NCBI RefSeq assembly: GCF_001425005.1
Contig: NZ_LMDB01000003.1
Location: forward strand, 264 to 64,263
Length of the DNA: 64,000 nucleotides
Direction: 5' to 3'
Source of the DNA: Duganella sp. Root336D2
GTDB taxonomy: Bacteria; Pseudomonadota; Gammaproteobacteria; Burkholderiales; Burkholderiaceae_D
Of the stretch, positions 17,669-26,276 are shown piece by piece. A program made the translations under genes and the position numbers. Within the stretch, counting starts at the first letter, position 1; the number at the start of each line of letters is the position of its first letter. The notes beneath the pieces were generated by a model, which was given only the letters and a program-made list of their open reading frames with translations, had not been told where the DNA came from and ran no database searches.

Positions 17669-18319
17669 ATGCAAACCGTCCGCATGTATGTTGATCCCAT
17701 CAGCCCTTTCGTGTGGCTGGCAACCAAGCAGATTGCCCGCATCGAGGCGGCTGGCGTGCAGGTTGAAATGGTGCCTGTTTTGTTTGCAGCGATGCTGAAC
17801 AAGCATGGCTTGGTGGGGCCGGCGGAAGTGCCGGCGAAACGGGTGCTGACTTTCCGCGATGTGATGCGGCAGGCGTCTGCGCAGGGGCTGGAGTTTGCGG
17901 GGCCGCCGGGGCACCCCTTCAATCCCCTGCCAATGCTGCGGATGGCGACTGCGATTAGCGGTCGTGCGGAGCGGATTGCGTTTGTGACTGCGGTGATGGC
18001 GGCGACCTGGGAACTGGGGCAGGATGCGCAGGATTTCGCAGTGTTGGCGCGGGTGGCGCGCGATTGCGGACTGGATGCGGATACGTTGGTTGCTGCTGCT
18101 GGGACGCCGGAGGTGAAGGCGGAACTGGCGCGGGCGACCGAGCAGGCCATCAATGATGGCATTTTTGGTGTGCCGAGTTTTGTTTTTGAGGGGGAGCTGT
18201 TCTGGGGGGCGGATCGCGTCGACAGCTTGCTGCACCGGATTGCGGGCCATCGTATCGATGAGGCGCGCTTGCAGGAGTTTCTTGACAGGGCGCCTCTAGC
18301 TACTCGTCAAAACCGCTAA
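17669..18319 (+). CDS. 2-hydroxychromene-2-carboxylate isomerase family protein (DsbA-like fold)
   Basis: 216 residues. A thioredoxin/GST-kappa-like fold beginning VRMYVDPISPFVWLA, where the serine of the SPF motif replaces the DsbA cysteine, as in HCCA isomerases. Also GPPGHPFNPLPMLR, GIFGVPSFVFEGELFWGADR. These glutathione-dependent enzymes isomerise aromatic breakdown intermediates in naphthalene-type pathways. No such pathway is present here, so the true substrate is unknown. It begins 13 bases after gloB with GGAG, probably in one operon; both would use glutathione. Confidence 0.85.
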   Translation: MQTVRMYVDPISPFVWLATKQIARIEAAGVQVEMVPVLFAAMLNKHGLVGPAEVPAKRVLTFRDVMRQASAQGLEFAGPPGHPFNPLPMLRMATAISGRAERIAFVTAVMAATWELGQDAQDFAVLARVARDCGLDADTLVAAAGTPEVKAELARATEQAINDGIFGVPSFVFEGELFWGADRVDSLLHRIAGHRIDEARLQEFLDRAPLATRQNR

Positions 18320-18323
18320 ACCT

Positions 18324-18412
18324 GGGTCTGACCCAAAGGGTCAGACCCCGAGTGCGCACAACCGACGTCGCTGGCCTGCGGGCAGACAGGGTCAGACCCT
18401 CGGGTCTGACCC
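18324..18412. repeat. Four short palindromes of the GGG-N5-CCC type
   Basis: GGGTCTGACCC at 18324-18334, GGGTCAGACCCC at 18338-18349, GGGTCAGACCC at 18389-18399, GGGTCTGACCC at 18402-18412. The two outer pairs are mirror images of each other. They lie between the converging isomerase and malate synthase genes and could act as a bidirectional terminator or as REP-like sites. Confidence 0.75.
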
Positions 18413-18424
18413 TGGTTTACCGGT

Positions 18425-20014
18425 TCAGATTTCTTCGTACAGCGGCAGCGTCAGGAATTCTTCAAACGCTTCCGAAGTCGACATCTTCTCGAAGATCTGT
18501 GCCGCGCGATCGTAGGCTGGGGTGGAGCCATCCGGAGCGGTGGTTTTCACCTTCGCCAATTCCTCGGGAATCATCGCACGCACCATGTCCGCCGTCACCT
18601 TGCTGCCGTCTTCCAGCACGCCCTTCGACGAACGGATCCACTGCCATACTTGCGAGCGCGAGATTTCCGCGGTCGCAGCATCTTCCATCAGGTTATGGAT
18701 CGGCACGCAGCCGTTACCATTCAGCCAGCTACCCAGGTAGTGGATGCCGACGTTGATGTTGTAGCGCAGGCCAGCCTCCGTGATCGGCGCTTCCGGCTTG
18801 AAGTCCAGCAGTTCGGCGGAGGTGACTTCCACGTCCGGGCGCTGTTTGGAAATCTGGTTCGGCGCATCGCCCAGCACTTTCTTGAACTCGCCCATGGCCA
18901 GTTCCACCAGGCCCGGGTGAGCCACCCAGCCGCCGTCGTAGCCGTCGGTCGCATCGCGCGCCTTGTCGTTGCGCACACCGCCCATCGCCACTTCGTTCTT
19001 TTCCGGATCGTTCTTGATCGGGATCAGCGCAGCCATGCCGCCGATTGCTGGTGCATTGCGCTTGTGGCAGGTCTTCAACAGCAGCAGTGCGTAAGCGCGC
19101 ATGAACGGCGCAGTCATGGTGACTTTGGCGCGGTCGGCCAGGCAGAAGTCCTTGTCCAGCTTGAATTTCTTGATGCAGCTGAAGATGTAGTCCCAACGGC
19201 CGGCGTTCAGGCCGGAGCTGTGTTCACGCAGCTCGTACAGGATTTCGTCCATCTCGAAGGCCGCCAGGATGGTTTCGATCAACACGGTCGCTTTGATGGT
19301 GCCTTGTGGCAGGCCCAGTTCATTCTGGGTCATTACGAAGATGTCGTTCCACAGGCGGGCTTCCAGGTGCGATTCCATCTTCGGCAGGTAGAAGTATGGG
19401 CCGGCGCCGCGCGCCAGCTGCTCTTTCGCGTTATGGACCATGAACAGGGCGAAGTCGAAGATGCCGCCCGAAACACGCTTGCCGTCGACGGTCACATGTT
19501 TTTCGTCGAGGTGCCAGCCACGTGGACGCACCACCAGGGTGGCGGTCTTTTCATTCAGCTTGTAGGATTTGCCGTTCTGTTCCAGCGTGATGGTCTTGCG
19601 CACCGCGTCCTGCATATTGACCTGGCCGGAGATCTGGTTATCCCAGTTCGGCGAGTTCGAATCTTCGAAGTCGGTCATGTAGGAGTCAGCGCCGGAGTTG
19701 AGCGCGTTGATGACCATCTTGCGGTCGACCGGGCCGGTGATTTCCACGCGGCGGCATTCCAGGGCCTTAGGAATCGGAGCGATCTTCCAGTCGCCATTGC
19801 GGATATGGGCGGTTTCGGCCAGGAAGTCCGGGCGCTCGCCGGCATCGAGGCGCTTGGCGCGCTCAACGCGCTTGGCCAGCAATTCCTGGCGGCGCGGCTC
19901 GAATTCGCGGCTCAGCTTGGCCACCAGGGCCAGTGCCTCCGGGGTCAGCACGCGTTCGAAACCTGGCTTGATTTCACCTGTGATTTGCATACCTGCTGGC
20001 AGAGTGATGCTCAT
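18425..20014 (-). CDS. aceB: Malate synthase A
   Basis: 529 residues, normal for the A isoform. It condenses glyoxylate with acetyl-CoA to malate in the glyoxylate shunt. Seen: [25 protein letters not shown] (with the catalytic Arg), [37 protein letters not shown] (Mg-binding Glu), [12 protein letters not shown], and late [22 protein letters not shown] with the catalytic Asp region. A divergent LysR regulator starts 125 bases upstream and is the likely regulator. The isocitrate lyase partner is not in this window. Confidence 0.97.
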   Translation of the reverse strand: MSITLPAGMQITGEIKPGFERVLTPEALALVAKLSREFEPRRQELLAKRVERAKRLDAGERPDFLAETAHIRNGDWKIAPIPKALECRRVEITGPVDRKMVINALNSGADSYMTDFEDSNSPNWDNQISGQVNMQDAVRKTITLEQNGKSYKLNEKTATLVVRPRGWHLDEKHVTVDGKRVSGGIFDFALFMVHNAKEQLARGAGPYFYLPKMESHLEARLWNDIFVMTQNELGLPQGTIKATVLIETILAAFEMDEILYELREHSSGLNAGRWDYIFSCIKKFKLDKDFCLADRAKVTMTAPFMRAYALLLLKTCHKRNAPAIGGMAALIPIKNDPEKNEVAMGGVRNDKARDATDGYDGGWVAHPGLVELAMGEFKKVLGDAPNQISKQRPDVEVTSAELLDFKPEAPITEAGLRYNINVGIHYLGSWLNGNGCVPIHNLMEDAATAEISRSQVWQWIRSSKGVLEDGSKVTADMVRAMIPEELAKVKTTAPDGSTPAYDRAAQIFEKMSTSEAFEEFLTLPLYEEI

Positions 20015-20068
20015 AGTCTTTCTCCGTGATTGATGATTAGTGTTGTGATTCGATGTTTTCCAGTATAT

Positions 20069-20125
20069 TGACTAAAAACATAGAGAAACAAGACTAAAAC
20101 GCACTTCATCTGTGCTTTTTAGTCA
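20069..20125. promoter_or_regulatory. Candidate LysR operator between aceB and the regulator
   Basis: TGACTAAAAA at 20069-20078 and its exact inverted copy TTTTTAGTCA at 20116-20125, with a third partial copy GACTAAAAC at 20092-20100. The spacing places the arms on a similar helical face. Perfect dyads between divergent LysR-type regulator and target genes are usual operator sites; binding here is inference. Confidence 0.55.
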
Positions 20126-20138
20126 TAAATGAGGTCTT

Positions 20139-21044
20139 ATGGGTCAGTTCAGGCAAATCTCCACCTTTGTAGAAGTGGTTAACCGTGGCAGCCTGTCGGC
20201 CGCGGCTCGCGCGGAAGGCATAGCGCCCGCCGTTATTGGGCGCCGCCTGGACGCGCTGGAGCAGCGGCTTGGCGTCAAACTGCTCCAGCGTACCACGCGC
20301 AAGCTGGCGCTGACGGACGAAGGCGCTGCCTTCCTTGAGGATTGCCAACGCATCCTGGTCGAACTCGAAAGCGCCGAAGCGGCCGTCGCGGAACGTAGCG
20401 CGCGCGCCACGGGACACCTGATGATTTCCGCGCCGGCAGGGTTTGGGCGTCTGCACGTCGCCCCCCTGGTCCCCTCCTTTTTAGCGGAACACCGTGACGT
20501 GGCGGTGACGTTGAACCTGAATGACCGGGTGGTGGACCTGATTGGCGAAGGCGTGGACGTGGCGATACGCATCGCCTCGATGTCGGACTCGAACCTGGTG
20601 AGCGTGAAGCTGGCTGATAACCACCGCGTGGTAGTCGGCACCCCGGCCTATCTGAAACGGCACGGCGTGCCCAAAACGCTGGAGGATCTCGCTAAGCACA
20701 ACTGCATGACCATCAGCAGCGAAGGCAGCCAGCGCGGCTGGACCTTCCGTCAAGGCGATAAAAACGTGACGCTGAAAATTGCGGGAAATATGAGTTGCAA
20801 CGACGGCGCCGTGCTGCACGACTGGGTATTGGCCGGCAAAGGCCTGGCCTGGCGCTCGATGTGGGAAGTTGGCGCCGATATCGAAGCAGGCCGACTAAAA
20901 TCCGTGCTCAACGAATTTTCGGCGCCTGGCAACGACATTTACGCCGTATTCGCACAACGGCGCCACCTGCCGTTCCGCATCCGCGCTTTCGTCGACTTCC
21001 TGCGCCATACATACGCCCAGCCGGGCTATTGGCGCAAAGGCTGA
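20139..21044 (+). CDS. LysR-family transcriptional regulator
   Basis: 301 residues. N-terminal winged helix-turn-helix (FVEVVNRGSLSAAARAEGIA, RRLDALEQRLGVKLLQRTTR), then a substrate-binding domain in two lobes (GHLMISAPAGFGRLHVAPLV, VDVAIRIASMSDSNLVS, WRSMWEVGADIEAG). It belongs to the CrgA/DmlR-like branch by appearance. It is divergent from aceB across a 124-base region with a perfect dyad, so it may control malate synthase expression. The ligand is unknown. Confidence 0.9.
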   Translation: MGQFRQISTFVEVVNRGSLSAAARAEGIAPAVIGRRLDALEQRLGVKLLQRTTRKLALTDEGAAFLEDCQRILVELESAEAAVAERSARATGHLMISAPAGFGRLHVAPLVPSFLAEHRDVAVTLNLNDRVVDLIGEGVDVAIRIASMSDSNLVSVKLADNHRVVVGTPAYLKRHGVPKTLEDLAKHNCMTISSEGSQRGWTFRQGDKNVTLKIAGNMSCNDGAVLHDWVLAGKGLAWRSMWEVGADIEAGRLKSVLNEFSAPGNDIYAVFAQRRHLPFRIRAFVDFLRHTYAQPGYWRKG

Positions 21045-21048
21045 GACC

Positions 21049-21084
21049 GTGTCACACCATGGGGTCACACCCCAAACGTGACAC
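21049..21084. repeat. Nested palindrome with TGGGG-N5-CCCCA core
   Basis: Outer arms GTGTCAC (21049-21055) and GTGACAC (21078-21084) enclose TGGGGTCACACCCCA (21060-21074). It lies just after the LysR stop and shares its core design with the repeats near 18.3 kb and 32.5 kb. Confidence 0.7.
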
Positions 21085-21106
21085 GGGCCCAAGTGTAGTG
21101 ACGAAA

Positions 21107-21134
21107 AAAAATCCTCCGAATTGGAGGATTTTTT
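21107..21134 (-). terminator. Terminator of the cold-shock gene, bidirectional
   Basis: AAAATCCTCC (21108-21117) pairs perfectly with GGAGGATTTT (21123-21132) around a 5-base loop, with A-rich and T-rich flanks on both sides, so it can end both the cold-shock transcript and the LysR transcript. Confidence 0.8.
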
Positions 21135-21154
21135 ATCGTTTTGATCCGTCTCGA

Positions 21155-21358
21155 TTACAGAGGCTGGATGTTCGACGCCTGCTTGCCTTTTGGGCCGGAG
21201 GTCACGTCGAAGGACACGCGTTGGTTTTCCTGCAGCGACTTGAAGCCGTTGCTTTGGATAGCCGAGAAGTGAGCAAACAGATCTTCGCCGCCTTCATCAG
21301 GGGTAATGAAGCCAAAACCCTTTGCGTCGTTGAACCATTTTACGATACCAGTTGCCAT
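21155..21358 (-). CDS. Cold-shock protein (CspA family)
   Basis: 67 residues from ATG 21358 ([18 protein letters not shown]). OB fold with RNP1 KGFGFI and RNP2 DLFAHFSAI, the nucleic-acid binding motifs. It binds single-stranded RNA/DNA as an RNA chaperone. An upstream extension in frame is the 5' leader, not protein. The leader of about 100 bases is long, as is usual for temperature-regulated csp transcripts. Which CspA paralogue it is cannot be told. Confidence 0.95.
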   Translation of the reverse strand: MATGIVKWFNDAKGFGFITPDEGGEDLFAHFSAIQSNGFKSLQENQRVSFDVTSGPKGKQASNIQPL

Positions 21359-21558
21359 TACAATTCCTATTACAGTTAAATGAGCTTTACGCCCGTGATA
21401 CCGTTTGAACCCAGTCACCTGAATCTAAACGATCCGCCATTATACCGAAATACCTGCTAAAAGCACGCAGTGCGCAAAATTAATTCACATCGTGCCAACA
21501 GGTCCCGAACATGTATGACTAACTATAGACAAGATTTATCAATCTTGTTTGATAAATA

Positions 21559-21912
21559 TCAATCGTGCGCAGCAATTTGCCCTGCGCCAAAATCCTTGTC
21601 GGCCCATTGCAACAATGCATGAGTGGCGGCTTCGATGCCGAGCCATGGCGCACCGGATTCCATCACGCCGCGCACCATCTGTTCAATACGGCGCGCTTCA
21701 TCGCCTAGCGCAGCCAAGCCAAACGATCCGGCAGAGCCGGCCACACTGTGCAGTGCGTGGTGCAATTGCTCGATATGGGCTGGAACCAGGCTGCCCTGGC
21801 AAAGCACCAGGGCATTACGGATGGCCGCCATGCGCTCGGGAACGCTGGCGGCGTACTTGTCGCGCAGGGCTTGCAGCCGGTCGTGGAATTCGGGATCGGC
21901 CGGCGTCGCCAT
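21559..21912 (-). CDS. Hpt-domain phosphotransfer protein
   Basis: 117 residues forming a single four-helix Hpt domain. The phosphorylatable histidine lies in LHHALHSVAGSAGSFGL (about residue 55). It relays phosphate between a hybrid kinase and a response regulator. It starts five bases after upp, so it is transcribed with upp. No cognate hybrid kinase is next to it; the GGDEF/EAL genes nearby lack receiver domains except the one at 30206. Confidence 0.8.
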   Translation of the reverse strand: MATPADPEFHDRLQALRDKYAASVPERMAAIRNALVLCQGSLVPAHIEQLHHALHSVAGSAGSFGLAALGDEARRIEQMVRGVMESGAPWLGIEAATHALLQWADKDFGAGQIAAHD

Positions 21913-21917
21913 GGCTC

Positions 21918-22568
21918 TTATTTGGTACCGAAAATGCGGTCGCCCGCGTCGCCCAGGCCTGGAATGATATAGGCGTGTTCGTTGAGGTGGGAATCCAGCG
22001 ACGCGCAGAAGATCTTCACGTTCGGGTGGGATTTCTGGAACACTTCGATACCTTCCGGTGCCGCCACCAGGGCCAGGAAGATGATCTGCTCGTCGGGAAC
22101 GCCGCGCTTTTTCAGCACATCCACCGCGTGCACAGCCGAATTACCGGTCGCCACCATCGGGTCGCACAAGATGAAAGTACGGTCGACCAGGTCCGGCAGT
22201 CGCACCAGGTATTCCACCGGCTGGTGGGTTTCCGGGTCGCGGAACACGCCGATGTGGCCGACGCGTGCCGATGGCACCAGGTTCAGCAGGCCGTCGCTCA
22301 TGCCTACGCCGGCGCGCAGGATCGGTACCACGGCCAGTTTGCGGCCGGCGATCACCGGGGCCTGGATGGTTTCCAGCGGGGTTTCGATTTCGCGCGTGGT
22401 CAGCGGCAGGTCACGGGTGATCTCGTAACCCATCAGCAGCGTGATTTCTTTCAGCAGCTCGCGGAAGGTGCGCGTCGACGTTGCCTTGTCGCGCATATGG
22501 CTCAGCTTGTGCTGGATCAGCGGGTGGTCGGTAATGAACAGGTTGGGAAAGCGCGGATCTTGTTTCAT
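21918..22568 (-). CDS. upp: Uracil phosphoribosyltransferase
   Basis: 216 residues. It converts uracil and PRPP to UMP in pyrimidine salvage. Seen: [28 protein letters not shown], the PRPP loop [19 protein letters not shown], and a C-terminal uracil-binding segment [16 protein letters not shown]. All family landmarks are present. Confidence 0.97.
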   Translation of the reverse strand: MKQDPRFPNLFITDHPLIQHKLSHMRDKATSTRTFRELLKEITLLMGYEITRDLPLTTREIETPLETIQAPVIAGRKLAVVPILRAGVGMSDGLLNLVPSARVGHIGVFRDPETHQPVEYLVRLPDLVDRTFILCDPMVATGNSAVHAVDVLKKRGVPDEQIIFLALVAAPEGIEVFQKSHPNVKIFCASLDSHLNEHAYIIPGLGDAGDRIFGTK

Positions 22569-22613
22569 GTTATTCAGGAATAAATTCGTTCAATTGCGCG
22601 CATTATCCCAGCC

Positions 22614-24296
22614 TCAGGCGTTTTCCACCAGCGCCCGCTGTAGAATGGCTTCACAGTTAGTTCCTGCTGGCAACCGCCCGTAAGCGCCCCCCGGCTCACG
22701 CGCCAAGCGGCTGGCGACGAAGGCGGAGCTGATAAATGCCGGCGCGTGGCGCAGCAGCAATCCCGCCTGGATCGCCAGCACGACGCGTTCAGCCAGCTGT
22801 CGTGCGCCGAACTCGTCTTCGCGGGCTTTGGGCAGGTCCGCCAGCAGTTGGCTGGTGAACCGCACATAATCGGGATTGGCGTGGCTGCCCTCGCCCAATT
22901 CCGCCGCCAGCACTTCCTGCACCTGGCTGGATTTCGACAGTGCCCGCAGCAGGTCCAGGCACATCACGTTGCCCGAACCCTCCCAGATCGAGTTCACCGG
23001 GAGCTCGCGGTACAGCCGGGCCAGCGAACTCTCCTCAACATAGCCGCTGCCGCCGAGCACCTCCATCGCCTCGGCGCCAAAACCGGGGCCGCGCTTGCAG
23101 ATCCAGTATTTGCCGGCGGGTGTCAGCAGCCGCGCGAGCAGCGCTTCGGCGGGATTATCCAGATGGTCGAAGCAGCGCGCCAGCCGCATCGCGAAGACCG
23201 TGGCGGCTTCCGACTCCAGCGCCAGGTCGGCCAGCACATTTTGCATCAGGGGCTGCTCGGCGAGCGGCTTGCCAAAAGCGCTGCGGCGGCGAGCGTGGTG
23301 CAGGACCTGGGTCAATGCGGCGCGCATGATGCCGGCAGTACCCAGCACGCAATCCAGCCGCGTATGATTGCCCATTTCGAGGATCGTCGGCACGCCGCGG
23401 CCCAGCGGGCCAAGCAGCCAGCCATAGGCGCCGGTAAATTCGACTTCGGACGAGGCATTCGATTTATTTCCCAGCTTTTCCTTCAGCCGCTGCACGCGCA
23501 CCTGGTTGCGCGCACCGTCCGGCAGGAAACGCGGCACGAGGAAGCAGCTCAATCCCGCATCGCCCGCCTGGGCCAGCACCAGGTGGGCGTCGCATTGCGG
23601 CGCGGAGAAGAACCATTTGTGGCCAGTCAGGCGATACACCGGTTCGCTGTCCGCGCCGAACAGCGTGCGTATTTCGTCAGCCGGTACCGGCTCGGCTTGC
23701 GTCGTGTTGGCGCGCAGGTCGGATCCGCCCTGCTTTTCCGTCATGCCCATGCCGATCAGCGCTCCGCGTTTCTCGTCAATCGGCAGCGGGCTCGGATCGT
23801 ACACGCGCGACAGGATTTTCGGCAGCCAGCGCGCGGAAAGGCCGGGGCTATGGCGCAAGGCCGGCACACTGGCATACGTCATGGTGATCGGGCATTGCGC
23901 GCCGTTTTCGACTTGCCCGAACAGGATGTAGCGGGCCGCGCGCGCCACTTGCGCGCCGTGGTGAGGATGCTTGCCCTCCCACGGCGAGGCATGGGCGCCG
24001 GCAGCGATCATCAGCTCCATCAGTTTGTGCCAGGCGGGGTGGAATTCGACCTCGTCGATCCTGTGGCCGGCGCGGTCGAAGTTCTTCAGGACCGGCGGAT
24101 GTTCATTGGCTTGCCGGGCCAGCTCCTGCATTTCGGCGGTGCCCAGTTCCGCCCCCAGTTCCATCAGCGAGGCAGTGGCGAAAGCGGCGCCCTCACGCTC
24201 CAGCGCTTCGCGCAAGGCGGTGTCGCAGGTGAACAGGTTGACGTTCACAAACGGGCTCACCTGGTTGAAAACCTCGTGCGTGTCCAAACGGTTCAT
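22614..24296 (-). CDS. aidB: AidB-type acyl-CoA dehydrogenase (alkylation response)
   Basis: 560 residues, close to E. coli AidB (about 540). It has the acyl-CoA dehydrogenase fold with FAD site; diagnostic AidB phrases are GMGMTEKQGGSDLRANTTQA and GHKWFFSAPQCDAHLVLAQ. Also GAYGWLLGPLGRGVPTILEMGNHTR and VLGGSGYVEESSLARLYRE. AidB binds DNA and FAD and is linked to protection against alkylating agents; its true reaction is unsettled. It lies alone, 46 bases upstream of upp on the same strand. Confidence 0.92.
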   Translation of the reverse strand: MNRLDTHEVFNQVSPFVNVNLFTCDTALREALEREGAAFATASLMELGAELGTAEMQELARQANEHPPVLKNFDRAGHRIDEVEFHPAWHKLMELMIAAGAHASPWEGKHPHHGAQVARAARYILFGQVENGAQCPITMTYASVPALRHSPGLSARWLPKILSRVYDPSPLPIDEKRGALIGMGMTEKQGGSDLRANTTQAEPVPADEIRTLFGADSEPVYRLTGHKWFFSAPQCDAHLVLAQAGDAGLSCFLVPRFLPDGARNQVRVQRLKEKLGNKSNASSEVEFTGAYGWLLGPLGRGVPTILEMGNHTRLDCVLGTAGIMRAALTQVLHHARRRSAFGKPLAEQPLMQNVLADLALESEAATVFAMRLARCFDHLDNPAEALLARLLTPAGKYWICKRGPGFGAEAMEVLGGSGYVEESSLARLYRELPVNSIWEGSGNVMCLDLLRALSKSSQVQEVLAAELGEGSHANPDYVRFTSQLLADLPKAREDEFGARQLAERVVLAIQAGLLLRHAPAFISSAFVASRLAREPGGAYGRLPAGTNCEAILQRALVENA

Positions 24297-24542
24297 TTCG
24301 CCCTCCCGGCGTTCTCTGTAACGCGAGGCTAGCGCAAACTTTCAGCACTAGCAAGGTTCACATAAAAACGAAACATTGCTTAGTAAAGCACCAAACTTCT
24401 CCTGCTTTCATATAAAACTGATCTCGGGCAATAAATTTCCTAAAAACATGGACTAATGTTGCTCTTTTTCATGTGAAACATGAGGTTTAAGTGATACATT
24501 TCTTTCTGGTTACGACCTGAAGAGAAAGAATCGAGCGCAACA

Positions 24543-26276
24543 ATGCTTTCCAGCTCCCCAACAGTGCCTTTAACAACATCACACCATGAGGCGAACCTCC
24601 TGCTAGAGGAAGCGGGCGATGTGGTGTTCAGGCTGAATCTGATGGGTCATATCCTCTTCTCCAGCCAGCGAGCCGCGAATTTGCTGCGTAATGGCCAGGA
24701 ACTCGAAGGCCACCCCCTCCTCGCTTTTACCTGTGAACTGGACCATGCAGCACTGAAGTCCGCGCTCTCCGAATCGATCCAGTCCCGCGGTGCACACCGC
24801 GCCGAAGTCCGCCTCAAAACCCCCGAGCAGGAAATCTGGTTCGAACTGCGCCTCAGCAGTTACGCCACCGCCAACAAGGCCTATGAATTGCTGGTGGTCG
24901 GCCGCGACATGACGGCCCAGCACGCGACCGAAGACCGCCTGCGCCACATGGCCACCCACGATGGCCTGACCGAGTTGCCGAACCGCCTGCTGTTGTCGGA
25001 CCGCCTGCGCATGACCATCGCCCAGGCCCGCCGCTCCGGCCAGGGTTTTGCGGTGGCTACCGTTGGGCTCGACAGCTTCAAGAAAGTGAACGATGGCCTG
25101 GGCCATCCGGTTGGCGATGCGGTACTGAAAATGGCCGCGGCGCGCCTGCGCAAAACGCTGCGCGACAGCGATACCCTGGCCCGCGTTGGCGGCGACGAAT
25201 TCGTCGCCGTGCTGCCCGGCACTTACAACGAGGCGCAAATCAAGCTGGTCACCGGCCGCCTGCTCGCCACGCTGCAGTCGCCGTTTGAAGTCGGGCAGCA
25301 CACGATCTACGTAAGCGCCTCGCTTGGCGTGTCGGTCTACCCCGAGCATGCGGAAGACGAGGTGCGCCTGGTCGCCCTGGCTGATGCGGCCATGTCGCGC
25401 GCCAAAGAAACCGGGAAAGCCCGCGCCATCGTTTACAGCCAGCGCCAGAGCGGCCCGCCGGAGCATGATATTTCGCTGGAAGCGGCAATGTTCCAGGCTG
25501 TGCGCGAAGGCGAATTCCTGTTGTATTACCAGCCTATCGTCAACTCTGCCACCCGCGAAATCGAGGGTTTCGAAACGCTGATGCGCTGGAAGCACCCTAC
25601 CCTTGGCATGGTGCCGCCGGCGCGCTTCATCCCCATCGCGGAAACCAATGGCCTGATCAACCTGCTCGGCGCCTGGGCGCTGAAATCGGCCTGTGTCCAG
25701 CTGAAGCAGTTCCAGGAAGTGGCGCAACGGCCGCTGTATATTTCGGTGAATATCAGCCCCCGTCAATTCCGCAACGACAAGTTCCTCGATGTACTCGACG
25801 ATGCGCTGGCCTTCTCCGGCCTGCCTGGTGAACAACTGGTGCTGGAGATTACCGAAGGCACACTGATGATCGATCCGGCGCACGCCGAGACGATCCTTGC
25901 CAGGATGGCTGAACGCCGCGCCCGCATCGCGATCGACGACTTCGGCACCGGCTACTCCTCGCTGTCCTACCTGAAACGCTTCCCTATTTCCGTACTGAAG
26001 ATCGACCGCACCTTCATCCGCGACCTGCCCGGCTCGGAGAAGGATGGCGCCATCTGCAACGCGGTGCTGGACCTGGCCAAGCACCTGGACTTGTCGGTCG
26101 TTGCGGAAGGCGTCGAGACGGAAGAGCAAATGAATTACGTTACGCAGCGCGGCTGCCAGTATGTCCAGGGCTTCCTGACCGGCCGTCCAATGGCTGCGCA
26201 CACGGCCCTGGCCGCCTTGAAGGAACGTACCTACGCATCCTTGATGACGGAAGAACCGCGGCAGGTGGGGCAATGA
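24543..26276 (+). CDS. PAS-GGDEF-EAL cyclic di-GMP signalling protein
   Basis: 577 residues with no membrane segment. Residues ~15-130 form a PAS-like sensor (EEAGDVVFRLNLMGHILFSS). GGDEF domain ~140-300 with intact RVGGDEFVAVL, so diguanylate cyclase activity is possible. EAL domain ~320-565: the signature reads ETL (GFETLMRWKHP), then NISPRQF, LEITEG, IDDFGTGYSSLSYLKRFP, LKIDRTFI, VVAEGVETEEQ, QGFLTGRPM; the metal-binding Glu and Asp residues remain. Which activity dominates cannot be told. The next gene (HDOD) overlaps by four bases, so the pair is coupled. Confidence 0.9.
   Translation: MLSSSPTVPLTTSHHEANLLLEEAGDVVFRLNLMGHILFSSQRAANLLRNGQELEGHPLLAFTCELDHAALKSALSESIQSRGAHRAEVRLKTPEQEIWFELRLSSYATANKAYELLVVGRDMTAQHATEDRLRHMATHDGLTELPNRLLLSDRLRMTIAQARRSGQGFAVATVGLDSFKKVNDGLGHPVGDAVLKMAAARLRKTLRDSDTLARVGGDEFVAVLPGTYNEAQIKLVTGRLLATLQSPFEVGQHTIYVSASLGVSVYPEHAEDEVRLVALADAAMSRAKETGKARAIVYSQRQSGPPEHDISLEAAMFQAVREGEFLLYYQPIVNSATREIEGFETLMRWKHPTLGMVPPARFIPIAETNGLINLLGAWALKSACVQLKQFQEVAQRPLYISVNISPRQFRNDKFLDVLDDALAFSGLPGEQLVLEITEGTLMIDPAHAETILARMAERRARIAIDDFGTGYSSLSYLKRFPISVLKIDRTFIRDLPGSEKDGAICNAVLDLAKHLDLSVVAEGVETEEQMNYVTQRGCQYVQGFLTGRPMAAHTALAALKERTYASLMTEEPRQVGQ

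Noticed and set aside
18650..20029. Long plus-strand open frame opposite malate synthase
   Set aside because: It is the antisense of a fully conserved enzyme gene; long antisense frames are common in GC-rich DNA.
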